Assembly: GCF_018263925.1 (NCBI RefSeq)
Contig: NZ_JAEVHF010000008.1
Coordinates: 62,001 to 126,000 of the forward strand
DNA: 64,000 nucleotides
Direction: 5' to 3'
From: Kistimonas asteriae
Lineage (GTDB): Bacteria; Pseudomonadota; Gammaproteobacteria; Pseudomonadales; Endozoicomonadaceae
Positions within the stretch are counted from its first letter, which is position 1. Each line of letters opens with the position of its first letter. Below, in pieces: positions 8,951 through 17,780 of the stretch. The notes below the pieces were generated by a model. That model searched no databases. It saw nothing but the letters and a program-made list of their open reading frames with translations, and was not told the origin of the DNA. Made by a program: the position numbers and the translations under genes.

Positions 8951-9912
8951 TGATCAGGGCGGCCTGGAACAAACGATTTGATCGCTGGTTGACCCGACGC
9001 ATTCCGCCAGCCAACCACGTCACGCTGAATCAAAAAAGTATTTTCATTGTGCCTTCGAGAGTGGGGTATGGCTTTCTTCTGGTGGCATTCCTTGTGTTTC
9101 TCGCGGCCATCAATTACCAGAACAGCCTTTCCTATGGGGTGAGTTTTTTCATGGTGGGGTTGTTTCTTGTCACCATGCTGCATACCTGGAAGAACCTGGC
9201 AGGTTTGACGCTATCAGGACATGGCGCTGAGTCGGTACATGCTGGTCAGGATGCCGGGTTTGCGGTGACCGTTCAAGCGGCTCAAGGGCGCTCTCAACAT
9301 GGGATTCAGTTGGGATGGTTAGAGCAGCTGACCACAGCAGAACCCGGTCAGGAGAGTGATGACGTGACGGTCTGGCATCCGACCAGGCAACGCGGCTGGC
9401 TCAGACCTGACCGGTTGAGAGTGTCTACGGAGTTCCCACTGGGTCTGTTTCACGCCTGGAGCTGGGTGGATCTTCAACTGGAAACGTTGGTATATCCCAC
9501 ACCGGATAAGTCTGACGTCGACGTAGAGTCGCTGGCGCTGACCGGTCAGGGGGAAGGTGCGGTGAGACCGGATGGCAATGAGGATTTTGCCGGCCTGCGT
9601 GAAACCGTGCCGACCGACCCGTTAGCCCATGTCAGCTGGAAATCCTTTTCGCGAACCGGTGAACTGTTAACCAAGCAGTTTCATGATTATGCCGACGAGC
9701 GGTTTTGGCTTGATTACCGCTCTGTGTCTGGGTATGAGGCGGAAGAAAAACTGTCAAGACTCTGCGGGCTGGTCTTGCATTATGCGGATCAGCAGGCGCA
9801 ATTCGGTCTTTGGTTACCGGACCGTGTCATTGAACCCGCCCAGGGGGAGGCGCATGCGCAAGACTGTCTGACGGCATTGGCACTCCATGGGAACGATGAC
9901 GCTAATCGGTAA
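8950..9912 (+). CDS. DUF58 domain membrane protein
   Basis: 320 residues. Two hydrophobic helices near the N terminus (about residues 36-53 and 57-78) anchor it. The soluble part contains the DUF58 core, recognisable from the RGWLRPDRLRVSTEFPLGLFHAW region and the later GNEDFAGLRETVPTDPLAHVSWKSFSRTG stretch (about 218-246). DUF58 proteins accompany MoxR ATPases; their biochemical role is not firmly known. Start and upstream stop overlap (gTGATGa). The 3' end overlaps the convergent SCP2 gene by 11 bases. Transglutaminase TgpA is the expected third member and appears 532 bases downstream. Confidence 0.9.
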   Translation: MIRAAWNKRFDRWLTRRIPPANHVTLNQKSIFIVPSRVGYGFLLVAFLVFLAAINYQNSLSYGVSFFMVGLFLVTMLHTWKNLAGLTLSGHGAESVHAGQDAGFAVTVQAAQGRSQHGIQLGWLEQLTTAEPGQESDDVTVWHPTRQRGWLRPDRLRVSTEFPLGLFHAWSWVDLQLETLVYPTPDKSDVDVESLALTGQGEGAVRPDGNEDFAGLRETVPTDPLAHVSWKSFSRTGELLTKQFHDYADERFWLDYRSVSGYEAEEKLSRLCGLVLHYADQQAQFGLWLPDRVIEPAQGEAHAQDCLTALALHGNDDANR

Positions 9913-10288
9913 ATGCGGCAATGGCCTGCTGCAGGCGTCGCTGTGCCGGGGTGGGTTGTGCGGTATGGAGTGTCAACAGGCAGCGCAAATCACCGGAGGC
10001 TTTCAATTGGCCCCTGATGAAAGCTTTGAATCCGGCTGTTGTGTCATTTTCAATAAAGACACGGCGGGCGACGTCAAGCGGCAGGGTGATGTGGGCAGTG
10101 GCATCCGGTTGGTGCCTGGCAACAAATAGCCCGTTTTTCATGGCCAGCGAAAGCTTGTGACCTCCCAGTGTGATAACGGTGATATTCAGGCAGATGGCGC
10201 GGATGTTTGTGGGGATTTTCAGGTTGTCAGCGTCTGCAATGGTTTGTTGCACCTGTGACCACCAGGATGATGATAAAAACTGTGACAA
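9902..10288 (-). CDS. SCP2 sterol-binding-domain protein, antisense within the MoxR/TgpA module
   Basis: 128 residues with an SCP2-like pattern: a WW-containing N terminus, then ALTERNATING strands including LGGHKLSLAMKNGLFVA and DATAHITLPLDVARRVF, and a final FIRGQLKASGDLR segment that matches the usual C-terminal SCP2 motif. SCP2 folds bind lipids or acyl chains in a hydrophobic pocket. The start is the TTG at 10288, because a near-perfect AAGGAGG lies five bases before it; a GTG one codon upstream would be too close. The gene is convergent with the DUF58 gene (11-base overlap) and divergent from TgpA, so it interrupts an otherwise co-directional module. Substrate unknown. Confidence 0.8.
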   Translation of the reverse strand: MSQFLSSSWWSQVQQTIADADNLKIPTNIRAICLNITVITLGGHKLSLAMKNGLFVARHQPDATAHITLPLDVARRVFIENDTTAGFKAFIRGQLKASGDLRCLLTLHTAQPTPAQRRLQQAIAAFTD

Positions 10289-10444
10289 CACTACCTCCTT
10301 CGTGGGACGAGTGACGGGATAGAGAAAAAGTAGTGCATGGAATGGGATTATGTTGGGGGCGTGGTGACTCCCTCGGGTGATCAACAAGTCAGTTGCTGCA
10401 TGCCAAGAATAAGAAACAGACTTTTTGGATATGGGTAAAACGGG

Positions 10445-12466
10445 ATGTCCCAACGGATAGCACGATCTTCCACGGTTTGGCTGGTGGCCACGCTACTGCT
10501 GGTCAGTGCGCCCTTGTTCCCCGTGCTGCCTTTTGCGGTGATCGGTACGGTTATCTTCTGTGTTTTCTGGCGTTACCGCCAACTTCGTGGGCGATGTGGT
10601 GAGGCGTCAACCTGGCTTAAGGTGCTGCTGGTCGTATTCTGTTCCGTCAGTATTTATATCGAATTTAAAACGCTTGTCGGACTGGCTGCCGGTGCGTCTG
10701 TGCTGGTGGCTGCCTGTTCCATGAAGCTGCTTGAATTAAAAGCGGTGCGTGATACCTGGATTATCATGCTGCTGAGCTTTTTTATTGTGGTCACCGGCTT
10801 ACTCTTTTCCCAGAGTCTGTTGATGGCAGGTTATCTGCTGGTTGTTCTGGTCGTGATTGTCTCCGCTATGACTGGGTTACATTACCGCAGTGATAGGCGG
10901 GGGCTGGGTTTTGTCTTTCGGCGCGGCGCCATACTGTCGGCACAGGCATTGCCCATGATGTTGATTCTTTTCCTGCTGGTTCCTCGTATTCCACCGTTGT
11001 GGTCTGTGCCGATGCCTGAACGGGATGCGACCACGGGCGTCAGCGATTCCATGAGCCCGGGGGATATTGCGCGGTTGAGCCAGTCGGACAGGCTGGCATT
11101 CCGGGCTACCTTTGATGGTAAGGTGCCCCCGCCGGAACAGCGTTACTGGCGGGGCATCGTGATGAGCCATTTCGACGGCCGAACTTGGTCTCAAGAAGAT
11201 CATGATAAATTGGCCGTCAGACGAGATATTACTGAAGATGGTCTGGTGCGCTGGTATCCGACGCCTTCCTGGTACGAGGTGGATAAGGGCGTTGAACCAG
11301 AATACCGTTACGACATTATCTTGGAGCCGACGAGTCAGTCCTGGCTGTTTTCACTGGGGCCTGCTTGGGAAGCTATTGAAGACACTGGGGTGACGCGCAA
11401 TTATCGGCTTATACCCCGCAATCCGGTTGATTTCAGAATGGCTTATCAGCTGGAGTCCCGTAAAAGACAACCGAATGATCAGGATTTGCCGACGTGGATG
11501 GCAGAGCTCAATCTGCGCTTGCCCTATGATGGTGATCGTGAAGCGCGAGCTTATGGTGAGGCGCTGTCAAAGCAGTTTGATGCTGACCCTGTCAAGATCA
11601 CCAATGCGTTACTGGAGCAGTTTCGAACCCAGCCGTTTTATTACACCCTGAGGCCGCCATTGTTGGGCGCCAATACCATTGATGAGTTTCTCTTTTCCAC
11701 CCGACAGGGCTTTTGCAGTCATTATGCCGGGGCATTTGTTTTTGTCATGCGTGCAGCAGGGATTCCGGCGCGGGTGGTTGCTGGCTACCAGGGCGGAGAG
11801 TACAAGCCGGATGATAGTGTTATCCAGGTCCGTCAGTTCGATGCTCACGCCTGGGCCGAAATATGGGTGCCGGAAAAGGGCTGGCTGCGCGTGGATCCAA
11901 CGGCAGCCGTCTCGCCAGAGCGTGTCCGTGAAGGGTTGGAAGAGGCTGTCTCAGGAGAGGGCAGCTTTTTGAGTGGACGTCCTTTTTCTCCGGTTCGGTT
12001 CCGGCATGTTGATCTGCTGAATAAAATGCGTTTGTCCTGGGAAAACCTGGAATACCAGTGGCAGCGGAGGGTGTTGGGTTACAATCACGAGAGTCAGGAG
12101 ACCCTGTTCCGGCGCTTGTTTGGTGGTCGTGATATGTACCAGACCCTGGCCATAGTACTGGCCAGTGCCACGGCCCTGTTTTTAATGGTCATGAGTGCGG
12201 TTTTGTTGTGGCCTGGCCGAAAAAAGCGGACGGCGGTGGAGAAATTATACGATCGTTTTTGCCGGAAGATGGCAAGAAAAGGCTTTGAGCGACACCTTGG
12301 TGAAGGCCCTGTTGCCTATGGTCAGCGGATCGCTGAGAGTGCGCCTGAGCTGGCAGCTGACGCGGTCATGTTCACCGAGTACTATGCGAGTTGTCAGTAT
12401 GGGAAGGGGGCAATGAATAAGCCAGATACCATTCAACGATTAAAAGTAGCGTTGTCGAATGTCTAG
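10445..12466 (+). CDS. TgpA-type transglutaminase-like membrane protease (DUF3488/transglutaminase/DUF4129)
   Basis: 673 residues. The N-terminal part (about 1-185) is a cluster of hydrophobic helices (DUF3488). A periplasmic transglutaminase-like domain follows, with the catalytic triad visible as Cys424 in QGFCSHYA, His468 in DAHAWAE and Asp484 in VDPT. A further helix near residues 560-585 and a C-terminal DUF4129-like tail complete the TgpA layout. In P. aeruginosa TgpA is reported as essential. It is separated from moxR and DUF58 by the antisense SCP2 gene, so it probably has its own promoter in 10289-10444. The ribosome site before the ATG is weak. Confidence 0.93.
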   Translation: MSQRIARSSTVWLVATLLLVSAPLFPVLPFAVIGTVIFCVFWRYRQLRGRCGEASTWLKVLLVVFCSVSIYIEFKTLVGLAAGASVLVAACSMKLLELKAVRDTWIIMLLSFFIVVTGLLFSQSLLMAGYLLVVLVVIVSAMTGLHYRSDRRGLGFVFRRGAILSAQALPMMLILFLLVPRIPPLWSVPMPERDATTGVSDSMSPGDIARLSQSDRLAFRATFDGKVPPPEQRYWRGIVMSHFDGRTWSQEDHDKLAVRRDITEDGLVRWYPTPSWYEVDKGVEPEYRYDIILEPTSQSWLFSLGPAWEAIEDTGVTRNYRLIPRNPVDFRMAYQLESRKRQPNDQDLPTWMAELNLRLPYDGDREARAYGEALSKQFDADPVKITNALLEQFRTQPFYYTLRPPLLGANTIDEFLFSTRQGFCSHYAGAFVFVMRAAGIPARVVAGYQGGEYKPDDSVIQVRQFDAHAWAEIWVPEKGWLRVDPTAAVSPERVREGLEEAVSGEGSFLSGRPFSPVRFRHVDLLNKMRLSWENLEYQWQRRVLGYNHESQETLFRRLFGGRDMYQTLAIVLASATALFLMVMSAVLLWPGRKKRTAVEKLYDRFCRKMARKGFERHLGEGPVAYGQRIAESAPELAADAVMFTEYYASCQYGKGAMNKPDTIQRLKVALSNV

Positions 12467-12475
12467 TGAGTCATA

Positions 12476-12508
12476 AGGTGTCCTTCATTGCCGTGCCTGA
12501 GGACACCT
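12476..12508. other. Hairpin between convergent tgpA-like and DUF4442 genes, no U-tract
   Basis: AGGTGTCCT (12476-12484) pairs with AGGACACCT (12500-12508) around a 15-base loop. It lies between two convergent stops and could serve both, but no U-tract follows on either strand. Confidence 0.5.
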
Positions 12509-12526
12509 GAGGCGATAGGACGTATG

Positions 12527-13015
12527 TTATCGGCGCTTTGGGGTCCAGGCCCAAATCATCTCGGCTTTGATCGGTTCAACCCCTTTTTCATCGGTGATCG
12601 TGACGGCGACAGTGACTTCACCTTTCTCCGTTGTCAGAATCTGCTGAATTTGTTCATCGGAGAGGTGGGCTACCGCTTTGAGATCGCCAGTCGCGCGTTT
12701 TACATAGTCAATATGCATGCTCTTGATTACCGGCACACGGTCATCCGGCACATTCATGCCAACAATGTAGCCAGTGGCAGATTCCGCCAGCAAGGCCATG
12801 GCGCAGGCATGGACACTACCGATATGGTTCTGCACCCGCTTTCTGTTTTTTATGGTAAGCCGGCTTTCCTGATGGCTGAGGTGGTTAATCTCAACCTTAG
12901 CGGTTCCGGCAAACTTGATCGCCGTGCCAAATACTTTCGTCAATAACCAGGATTGCATAAAGGGCGGGGCTTTCTGCGTGTTAGCGACGATACGGCTGAG
13001 TCGATTACCTGCCAT
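12527..13015 (-). CDS. DUF4442 hotdog-fold protein (thioesterase-like)
   Basis: 162 residues. The sequence has the layout of DUF4442/YiiD-C-type hotdog proteins: an N-terminal helix with FGTAIKFAGTAKVEI, a central helix HIGSVHACAMALLAESATGY that would carry the active-site region, and a strand MHIDYVKRATGDL typical of hotdog thioesterases. It may hydrolyse or bind acyl-CoA; the substrate is not evident. The ATG at 13015 is preferred to that at 13021 because an AGGA motif sits six bases upstream of it and immediately abuts the other. It lies directly after the acnB terminator on the same strand. Confidence 0.82.
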   Translation of the reverse strand: MAGNRLSRIVANTQKAPPFMQSWLLTKVFGTAIKFAGTAKVEINHLSHQESRLTIKNRKRVQNHIGSVHACAMALLAESATGYIVGMNVPDDRVPVIKSMHIDYVKRATGDLKAVAHLSDEQIQQILTTEKGEVTVAVTITDEKGVEPIKAEMIWAWTPKRR

Positions 13016-13049
13016 GGTCATTCCTGTTTCTTATTGGGTCTCTTGGGCG

Positions 13050-13081
13050 AAAAAAAACGGGATCAGACCATCTGATCCCGT
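13050..13081 (-). terminator. Intrinsic terminator of acnB
   Basis: An 11-bp stem (13057-13067 with 13071-13081) closes a 3-base loop, and on the minus strand it is followed by a run of T (13050-13056 is A on the plus strand). It begins 14 bases after the acnB stop. Confidence 0.9.
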
Positions 13082-13094
13082 TTCCGGCTTTAGG

Positions 13095-15686
13095 TTAACC
13101 GGCTTTGGCGATAATGTTATCCGCCGCTTCCTGGTAACTCTGGATCTGGTCAAAGTTCAGGTAGCGGTAAATATCACCCGCCATGGCGTTAATATTTTTG
13201 GCGTAGTCCATGTATTCCTCGGCGGTTGGGATTTTACCGAGAATTGCACCGACAGCCGCCAATTCCGCGGAACACAGGTAGACGTTGGCGCCGTCACCCA
13301 GGCGGTTCGGGAAGTTCCGGGTTGAGGTGGAGAGCACGGTCGCACCGGGTTCTACGCGGGCCTGGTTACCCATGCAGAGGGAGCAGCCCGGGATCTCGGT
13401 TCTGACACCGGCTTTGTTGTAGATGTCGTAATAACCTTCCTGTTCCAGCTGGCTCTTGTCCATCTTGGTTGGTGGTGACATCCAGAACCGGGTCTGCAGC
13501 GGATCGCTGTTCTGTTCCAGCAGTTTGCCGGCTGCGCGGAAGTGACCGATATTGGTCATGCAGGAGCCAAGGAAGACCTCGTCGATCTTGTCGCCAGCGA
13601 CGTCGGAGAGTGTGCGGGCATCATCGGGATCGTTCGGGGCGCAGAGGATGGGTTCCTTGATGTCTGCCAGATCGATATCAATGACAGCAGCATACTCGGC
13701 GTCAGCATCCGCCCGCATCAACTGAGGGTTGGCCAACCACTCTTCCATCTTCTTCGCGCGACGCTCAAGGGTACGGGCGTCGCCGTAGCCTTCACTGATC
13801 ATCCAGCGCAGCATGGTGATGTTGGATTTGAGGTACTCGCCGACAGAGTCTTCGGAGAGTGTAATGGTGCAGCCAGCCGCTGAGCGCTCGGCAGAGGCAT
13901 CAGACAGCTCAAAAGCCTGTTCCGCTGTCAGGGTTTCCAGACCTTCAATCTCAAGGATGCGACCAGAGAAGATGTTCTTCTTGCCTTTCTTCTCGACGGT
14001 CAGCAGACCCTGCTTGATGGCGTATAGCGGAATAGAGTGCACTAGGTCGCGGAGGGTAATCCCAGGCTGCATGTCTCCCTTGAAGCGAACCAGTATCGAT
14101 TCTGGCATATCCAGGGGCATGACGCCGGTTGCAGCGGCAAAGGCGACCAGGCCAGAACCGGCGGGGAAGGAGATGCCCAGCGGGAAACGGGTGTGGGAGT
14201 CGCCACCGGTACCAACCGTGTCAGGCATCAGCATCCGGTTCAGCCAGCTGTGAATGATGCCGTCACCAGGACGCAAGGCGACACCGCCGCGGTTCATGAT
14301 GAAATCAGGCAGGGTGTGCTGCATTTCAACATCGACCGGCTTGGGGTAGGCCGCCGTATGGCAAAAAGACTGCATGACCAGGTCGGATGAGAAGCCCAGG
14401 CAGGCCAGGTCTTTCAGTTCATCACGGGTCATGGGGCCGGTGGTGTCCTGAGAACCAACAGTCGTCATCTTGGGCTCACAGTACTGTCCAGGGCGTACGC
14501 CTTCCACGCCGCAGGCCTTGCCGACCATCTTCTGCGCCAGCGTAAAACCTTTGCTGCTGGCTTGCGCATCAGCAGGGCGGCGGAAAACCGAGGAGGGTTC
14601 CAGGTCCAGCGCTTCACGGGCCTTGTCGGTCAGGCCGCGTCCGATGATCAGGTTGATACGGCCGCCAGCCTGGACTTCATCCAGAATGACGTCTGACTTG
14701 AAGGTGAACTCGGAGAGTACATCGCCGGATTCGGACAGAATCTTGCCGTCATAAGGACGGATTTCAATGATGTCACCCATGTTGAGCTGGTCAACCGGGG
14801 CTTCGAACACCAGTGCACCGGCATCTTCCATAGTGTTGAAGAAGATCGGTGCCACCTTGCTGCCGATACAGATGCCGCCAGACCGCTTGTTGGGCACGCC
14901 CGGAATATCATCGCCGAAGAACCAGAGTACAGAGTTAGTGGCGGATTTACGGGAGGAGCCGGTACCAACGACATCACCTACGAATGCGACCGGTACGCCC
15001 TGTGCCTTGATTGCCTCAATCTGACTCATGGGGCCCGTTACACCCGGTTCTTCCGGGGTCAGGCCATCGCGGGGCATCTTGTAGGCGGCACGGGCGTGAA
15101 GCGGAATGTCGGGACGTGACCATGCATCAGGAGCCGGGGACAGGTCGTCGGTGTTGGTTTCGCCAGTGACTTTGAAGACGGCAACCTTGATGCTTTCCTG
15201 AACTTTACTGCGCTGGGTGAACCACTCCGCGTCAGCCCAGGATTGCAGCACGGCTTTGGCGTTGTCGTTGCCAGCCTTGGCTTTTTCTTCCACGTCATGG
15301 AAGGTATCAAAGACCAGCAGGGTCTTTTTCAGCTGTTCAGCGGCCAGGGTGCTAAGGGCGGCATCATCCAAGAGGCTGACCAGTGTCTCAATGTTGTAAC
15401 CGCCCAGCATCATGCCCAGCAGTTGAATGGCTTTCTCTTTGGTGAGCAGAGGCGATTCGGACTCGCCTTTTGCTACGGCGGACAAAAAGCCGGCTTTCAC
15501 ATAAGCCGCTTCATCGACACCCGGAGGAATACGGTTTTCAAGCAGGTCCAGCAGGAAGTCTTCTTCCCCGGCTGGTGGATTTTTCAGCAGCTCTACCAGA
15601 CCGGTGACCTGCTCGGCACTCAAAGGTTTAGGTGGTACACCTTCTGCAGCACGTTCTGCGACGTGGGCGCGATATGCTTCTAACAC
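13095..15686 (-). CDS. acnB: Bifunctional aconitate hydratase 2 / 2-methylisocitrate dehydratase
   Basis: 863 residues from the GTG at 15686, close to E. coli AcnB (865). It interconverts citrate and isocitrate in the TCA cycle and also dehydrates in the methylcitrate cycle. The N-terminal HEAT-like region ([20 protein letters not shown]), the swivelling domain ([17 protein letters not shown]) and the [4Fe-4S] ligand motifs are all visible: one cysteine in [12 protein letters not shown] and two in [10 protein letters not shown]. The GTG gives the family N terminus ([16 protein letters not shown]) and has AGGA eight bases upstream. An ATG at 15701 adds only MRKST and is possible; longer extensions look unlike the family. 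Its terminator is at 13050-13081. Confidence 0.96.
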   Translation of the reverse strand: MLEAYRAHVAERAAEGVPPKPLSAEQVTGLVELLKNPPAGEEDFLLDLLENRIPPGVDEAAYVKAGFLSAVAKGESESPLLTKEKAIQLLGMMLGGYNIETLVSLLDDAALSTLAAEQLKKTLLVFDTFHDVEEKAKAGNDNAKAVLQSWADAEWFTQRSKVQESIKVAVFKVTGETNTDDLSPAPDAWSRPDIPLHARAAYKMPRDGLTPEEPGVTGPMSQIEAIKAQGVPVAFVGDVVGTGSSRKSATNSVLWFFGDDIPGVPNKRSGGICIGSKVAPIFFNTMEDAGALVFEAPVDQLNMGDIIEIRPYDGKILSESGDVLSEFTFKSDVILDEVQAGGRINLIIGRGLTDKAREALDLEPSSVFRRPADAQASSKGFTLAQKMVGKACGVEGVRPGQYCEPKMTTVGSQDTTGPMTRDELKDLACLGFSSDLVMQSFCHTAAYPKPVDVEMQHTLPDFIMNRGGVALRPGDGIIHSWLNRMLMPDTVGTGGDSHTRFPLGISFPAGSGLVAFAAATGVMPLDMPESILVRFKGDMQPGITLRDLVHSIPLYAIKQGLLTVEKKGKKNIFSGRILEIEGLETLTAEQAFELSDASAERSAAGCTITLSEDSVGEYLKSNITMLRWMISEGYGDARTLERRAKKMEEWLANPQLMRADADAEYAAVIDIDLADIKEPILCAPNDPDDARTLSDVAGDKIDEVFLGSCMTNIGHFRAAGKLLEQNSDPLQTRFWMSPPTKMDKSQLEQEGYYDIYNKAGVRTEIPGCSLCMGNQARVEPGATVLSTSTRNFPNRLGDGANVYLCSAELAAVGAILGKIPTAEEYMDYAKNINAMAGDIYRYLNFDQIQSYQEAADNIIAKAG

Positions 15687-15968
15687 GGTTGATTTCCTCA
15701 TCACTTCACCTGCCACGGAAGGTTTGGGCGGGCTTGCTCGTACGGGGTTCAGGCTGGACAGTTTCAGAGCTTGCCGGTCACATGGCGGAACGTACCGGAA
15801 AGGCGCTGATACGTCAGGGAATCCCGTGGCAAAACCAGCCTCTGGCAGGGCCATCGTCTGGGTTTATAGAATTTTTCTGGCGCCAAAAAGTATACTCGAA
15901 GGCCCCGGGCAAGTTAAGGAAATACCGAAATAGCGGGTATTTTGTTAGTGAATAGTGCCTTGGGCGAG
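15687..15968. other. Gap upstream of acnB with no gene seen
   Basis: Between the acnB start and the terminator of the universal stress gene. Frames continue upstream of acnB but lack family similarity and ribosome sites. AT-rich motifs on the minus strand near 15860-15895 (TATAAA- and TATACT-like hexamers) may be promoter parts, but no convincing -35/-10 pair is visible. Confidence 0.4.
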
Positions 15969-15971
15969 CCA

Positions 15972-16006
15972 TAAAAAAAGCCGGTATAGTGATACCGGCT
16001 TTTTTT
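15972..16006. terminator. Bidirectional intrinsic terminator downstream of the universal stress gene
   Basis: AGCCGGTAT (15979-15987) pairs with ATACCGGCT (15992-16000) around agtg, flanked by an A-run on one side and a T-run on the other. It is therefore competent on both strands. The minus-strand universal stress gene ends at 16021. Confidence 0.92.
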
Positions 16007-16020
16007 GCGTGTTGTCAGCC

Positions 16021-16890
16021 TTAGAAACGGTAGAGTGTTTGCTCCAGAGGCTCCATGATGTCACGGGGCTTCAGGGTCAGGACATCACTCTCGATGGCGC
16101 CCAGCAGCAATTCGGCGGTATTGCCCATCAGTGCGCCTTTCAGGCCTCCCCGGGCAACGGTGCCCATGACCACCAGGTCCGCATCGATTTTCTTGGCAAT
16201 GGCCGGGATCAGGGTTTCAGCCGGGCCCTCTTCGACATGAATGTCTTCTGCAGGGATCTCGTAACGGTCAGCAAAGGGTTTGCAGCCCGCCTGGTAACTG
16301 AATCGCATGCCCTCAAGGGTCTGTTTGTCCGGATCTGCAGAGGAGAGCATGGGAGCCGGATGTGCAGAGGCGATATGGCACTCGGCATCAGCGACACCGG
16401 CGATGGCCGCTGCATACTCCAGGATGACCTCATTCAGCACCTGGTGTTCGCTGTCGTTAGGGTTGGCGTCGATAGCGGCGAGAATCTTGCCATTGCTCCA
16501 GGGATCCGTATGTTTGACCATGAGAACCGGGACCCGACACTTGCGCAGCAGTGTCCAGTCTTCCGGTGTGCTGATCACCCGGGAAACGTTATCGGCCCGC
16601 TTGGCCTGTTTGACTACGAGGTCACAGCCTTCGGACTGGCGGACATGGATGATGGTTTCCACGGCATTGTTGTGCCAGAGCTCATGGGGAACTACCTCAA
16701 GGCCATCATCCTGAAGCGGTTTGATCAGGGTTTCCAGCACTTTGAGGGAGGCCTCGTTGGCGCGTGGGTTGGGCGCCAGGGCGTGGATGGTGGCGCCCGT
16801 TGCTTTTGCCAGCAACCGGGCTCTGGCCAGTGCGAGATGTTTGTCCTGCCTGGTGTCGACGATCACCAGCATCTTCTTAAGAGCACGCAT
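16021..16890 (-). CDS. uspE: Tandem universal stress protein, UspE-like
   Basis: 289 residues formed of two Usp folds (about 1-140 and 147-285). The second repeat shows the nucleotide-binding pattern GTVARGGLKGALMGNTAE followed by the final VLTLKP strand, as in UspE/PA1789-type proteins; the first repeat is degenerate at that loop. Such proteins support survival under anaerobic or stationary conditions. The ATG at 16890 has GGGAGG nine bases upstream. A class II ANR/FNR-type promoter lies upstream (box 16965-16980, TATGAT -10 at 16938-16943), predicting oxygen-limited expression. uspE as a name is based on architecture, with moderate certainty. Confidence 0.9.
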   Translation of the reverse strand: MRALKKMLVIVDTRQDKHLALARARLLAKATGATIHALAPNPRANEASLKVLETLIKPLQDDGLEVVPHELWHNNAVETIIHVRQSEGCDLVVKQAKRADNVSRVISTPEDWTLLRKCRVPVLMVKHTDPWSNGKILAAIDANPNDSEHQVLNEVILEYAAAIAGVADAECHIASAHPAPMLSSADPDKQTLEGMRFSYQAGCKPFADRYEIPAEDIHVEEGPAETLIPAIAKKIDADLVVMGTVARGGLKGALMGNTAELLLGAIESDVLTLKPRDIMEPLEQTLYRF

Positions 16891-16930
16891 GCCCGAGTAC
16901 CTCCCTATCCAATGTCATTTGACCAAGGTT

Positions 16931-16980
16931 TGATCAGATCATAGCCGAGGTAAAATACCCCGCGATTGACCTATGTCAAT
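16931..16980 (-). promoter_or_regulatory. ANR/FNR-type class II promoter of the universal stress gene
   Basis: The perfect 16-base palindrome ATTGACATAGGTCAAT (16980-16965 on the minus strand) matches the TTGAC-N4-GTCAA form of the FNR/ANR box. Exactly 21 bases later is TATGAT (16943-16938). With the start point near 16931, the box centres at -41.5, the class II activator position. The untranslated leader would be about 41 bases. Confidence 0.82.
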
Positions 16981-17034
16981 GCTGGTCTCTAATTTCAAAC
17001 GCTCGTTCAAATTCTGGAGGCGTGCCTGTTTTGA

Positions 17035-17643
17035 TTAATTCCTGTAAAAACGGATCGCGTTGAGCGGGCAGTGCCCATAAGCCCGTGATTTATCGGTTGC
17101 CTGTGGGTAGAGCATGCCATTTTCCAGAGGGTTGTTGGCTGCCACTATGCGTTTGCTCATGTGGAAGTTCAGTTGCTCGGGGGTATCGCTGCAAACGGCA
17201 TAGTTGACCGTCAGCTTGATCCAGGTGTGTTCATGGTCAGTATCAGGCGTGGCGTCGTTGTCAAACAGATAATTCAGGTCCGCTGTATTCATAAAGTTAT
17301 GTTTGAATGTGACCAGGCAGTGGGTATCGGGATCGTTATGGTCTGGAGTGATTAAATAGAAGGTTCGCCAGTCAACCGATGCGATAAACCGATGGTGGTT
17401 GGATTGCTCCTCCTGAATGCCACTTGCGTCTGCGTCTGAATCAATGTCATCGTCGCATTCACAAAACTGATAATTTATCAGTGCGCGTACCGGCTGCCCG
17501 CTGAGTAATAGCGCTTCCAGATCGCTATAGTGATGAACCGCCAAGGGTTGAGAACCGTGTCGGAAACCGTAATCGGCTGCATGCAGAAGGCAGGGCGTGG
17601 CTAGGAAAAGGTATAGAAGCAGGGTTGTACGGTTCAGCGGCAT
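17035..17643 (-). CDS. Secreted VirK-like protein
   Basis: 202 residues with a clear signal peptide (MPLNRTTLLLYLFLATPCLLHA, cleavage likely near residue 22). The segment LEALLLSGQPVRALINYQFC resembles the start of the VirK family domain, in which a cysteine follows a 'GkxVRavIdY' strand. An acidic run CDDDIDSDADASG follows. Later cysteines (Cys107, and in NYAVC and GHC) suggest disulfides in the periplasm. VirK proteins are envelope or secreted proteins of unclear mechanism, linked in some bacteria to virulence. Family assignment is by motif only. It is divergent from miaE, with 137 bases between the starts. Confidence 0.6.
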   Translation of the reverse strand: MPLNRTTLLLYLFLATPCLLHAADYGFRHGSQPLAVHHYSDLEALLLSGQPVRALINYQFCECDDDIDSDADASGIQEEQSNHHRFIASVDWRTFYLITPDHNDPDTHCLVTFKHNFMNTADLNYLFDNDATPDTDHEHTWIKLTVNYAVCSDTPEQLNFHMSKRIVAANNPLENGMLYPQATDKSRAYGHCPLNAIRFYRN

Positions 17644-17780
17644 GACGGATTGCCTCCTGATAATGAAAAAGTTGAAGTAATATTGCGATCCCGTTGAAGC
17701 GTAGACCTTTTCATGCAGTGCTTGGTTTTGTTGAATGTCTTTTTATAATGATCAGGGGCTTGTTGGGAGGAGTGAGAGTA

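Noticed and set aside
15955-16944. 329-codon plus-strand frame opposite the universal stress gene
   Set aside because: The minus-strand Usp protein has motifs, a ribosome site, a promoter and a terminator; the plus frame has none of these.
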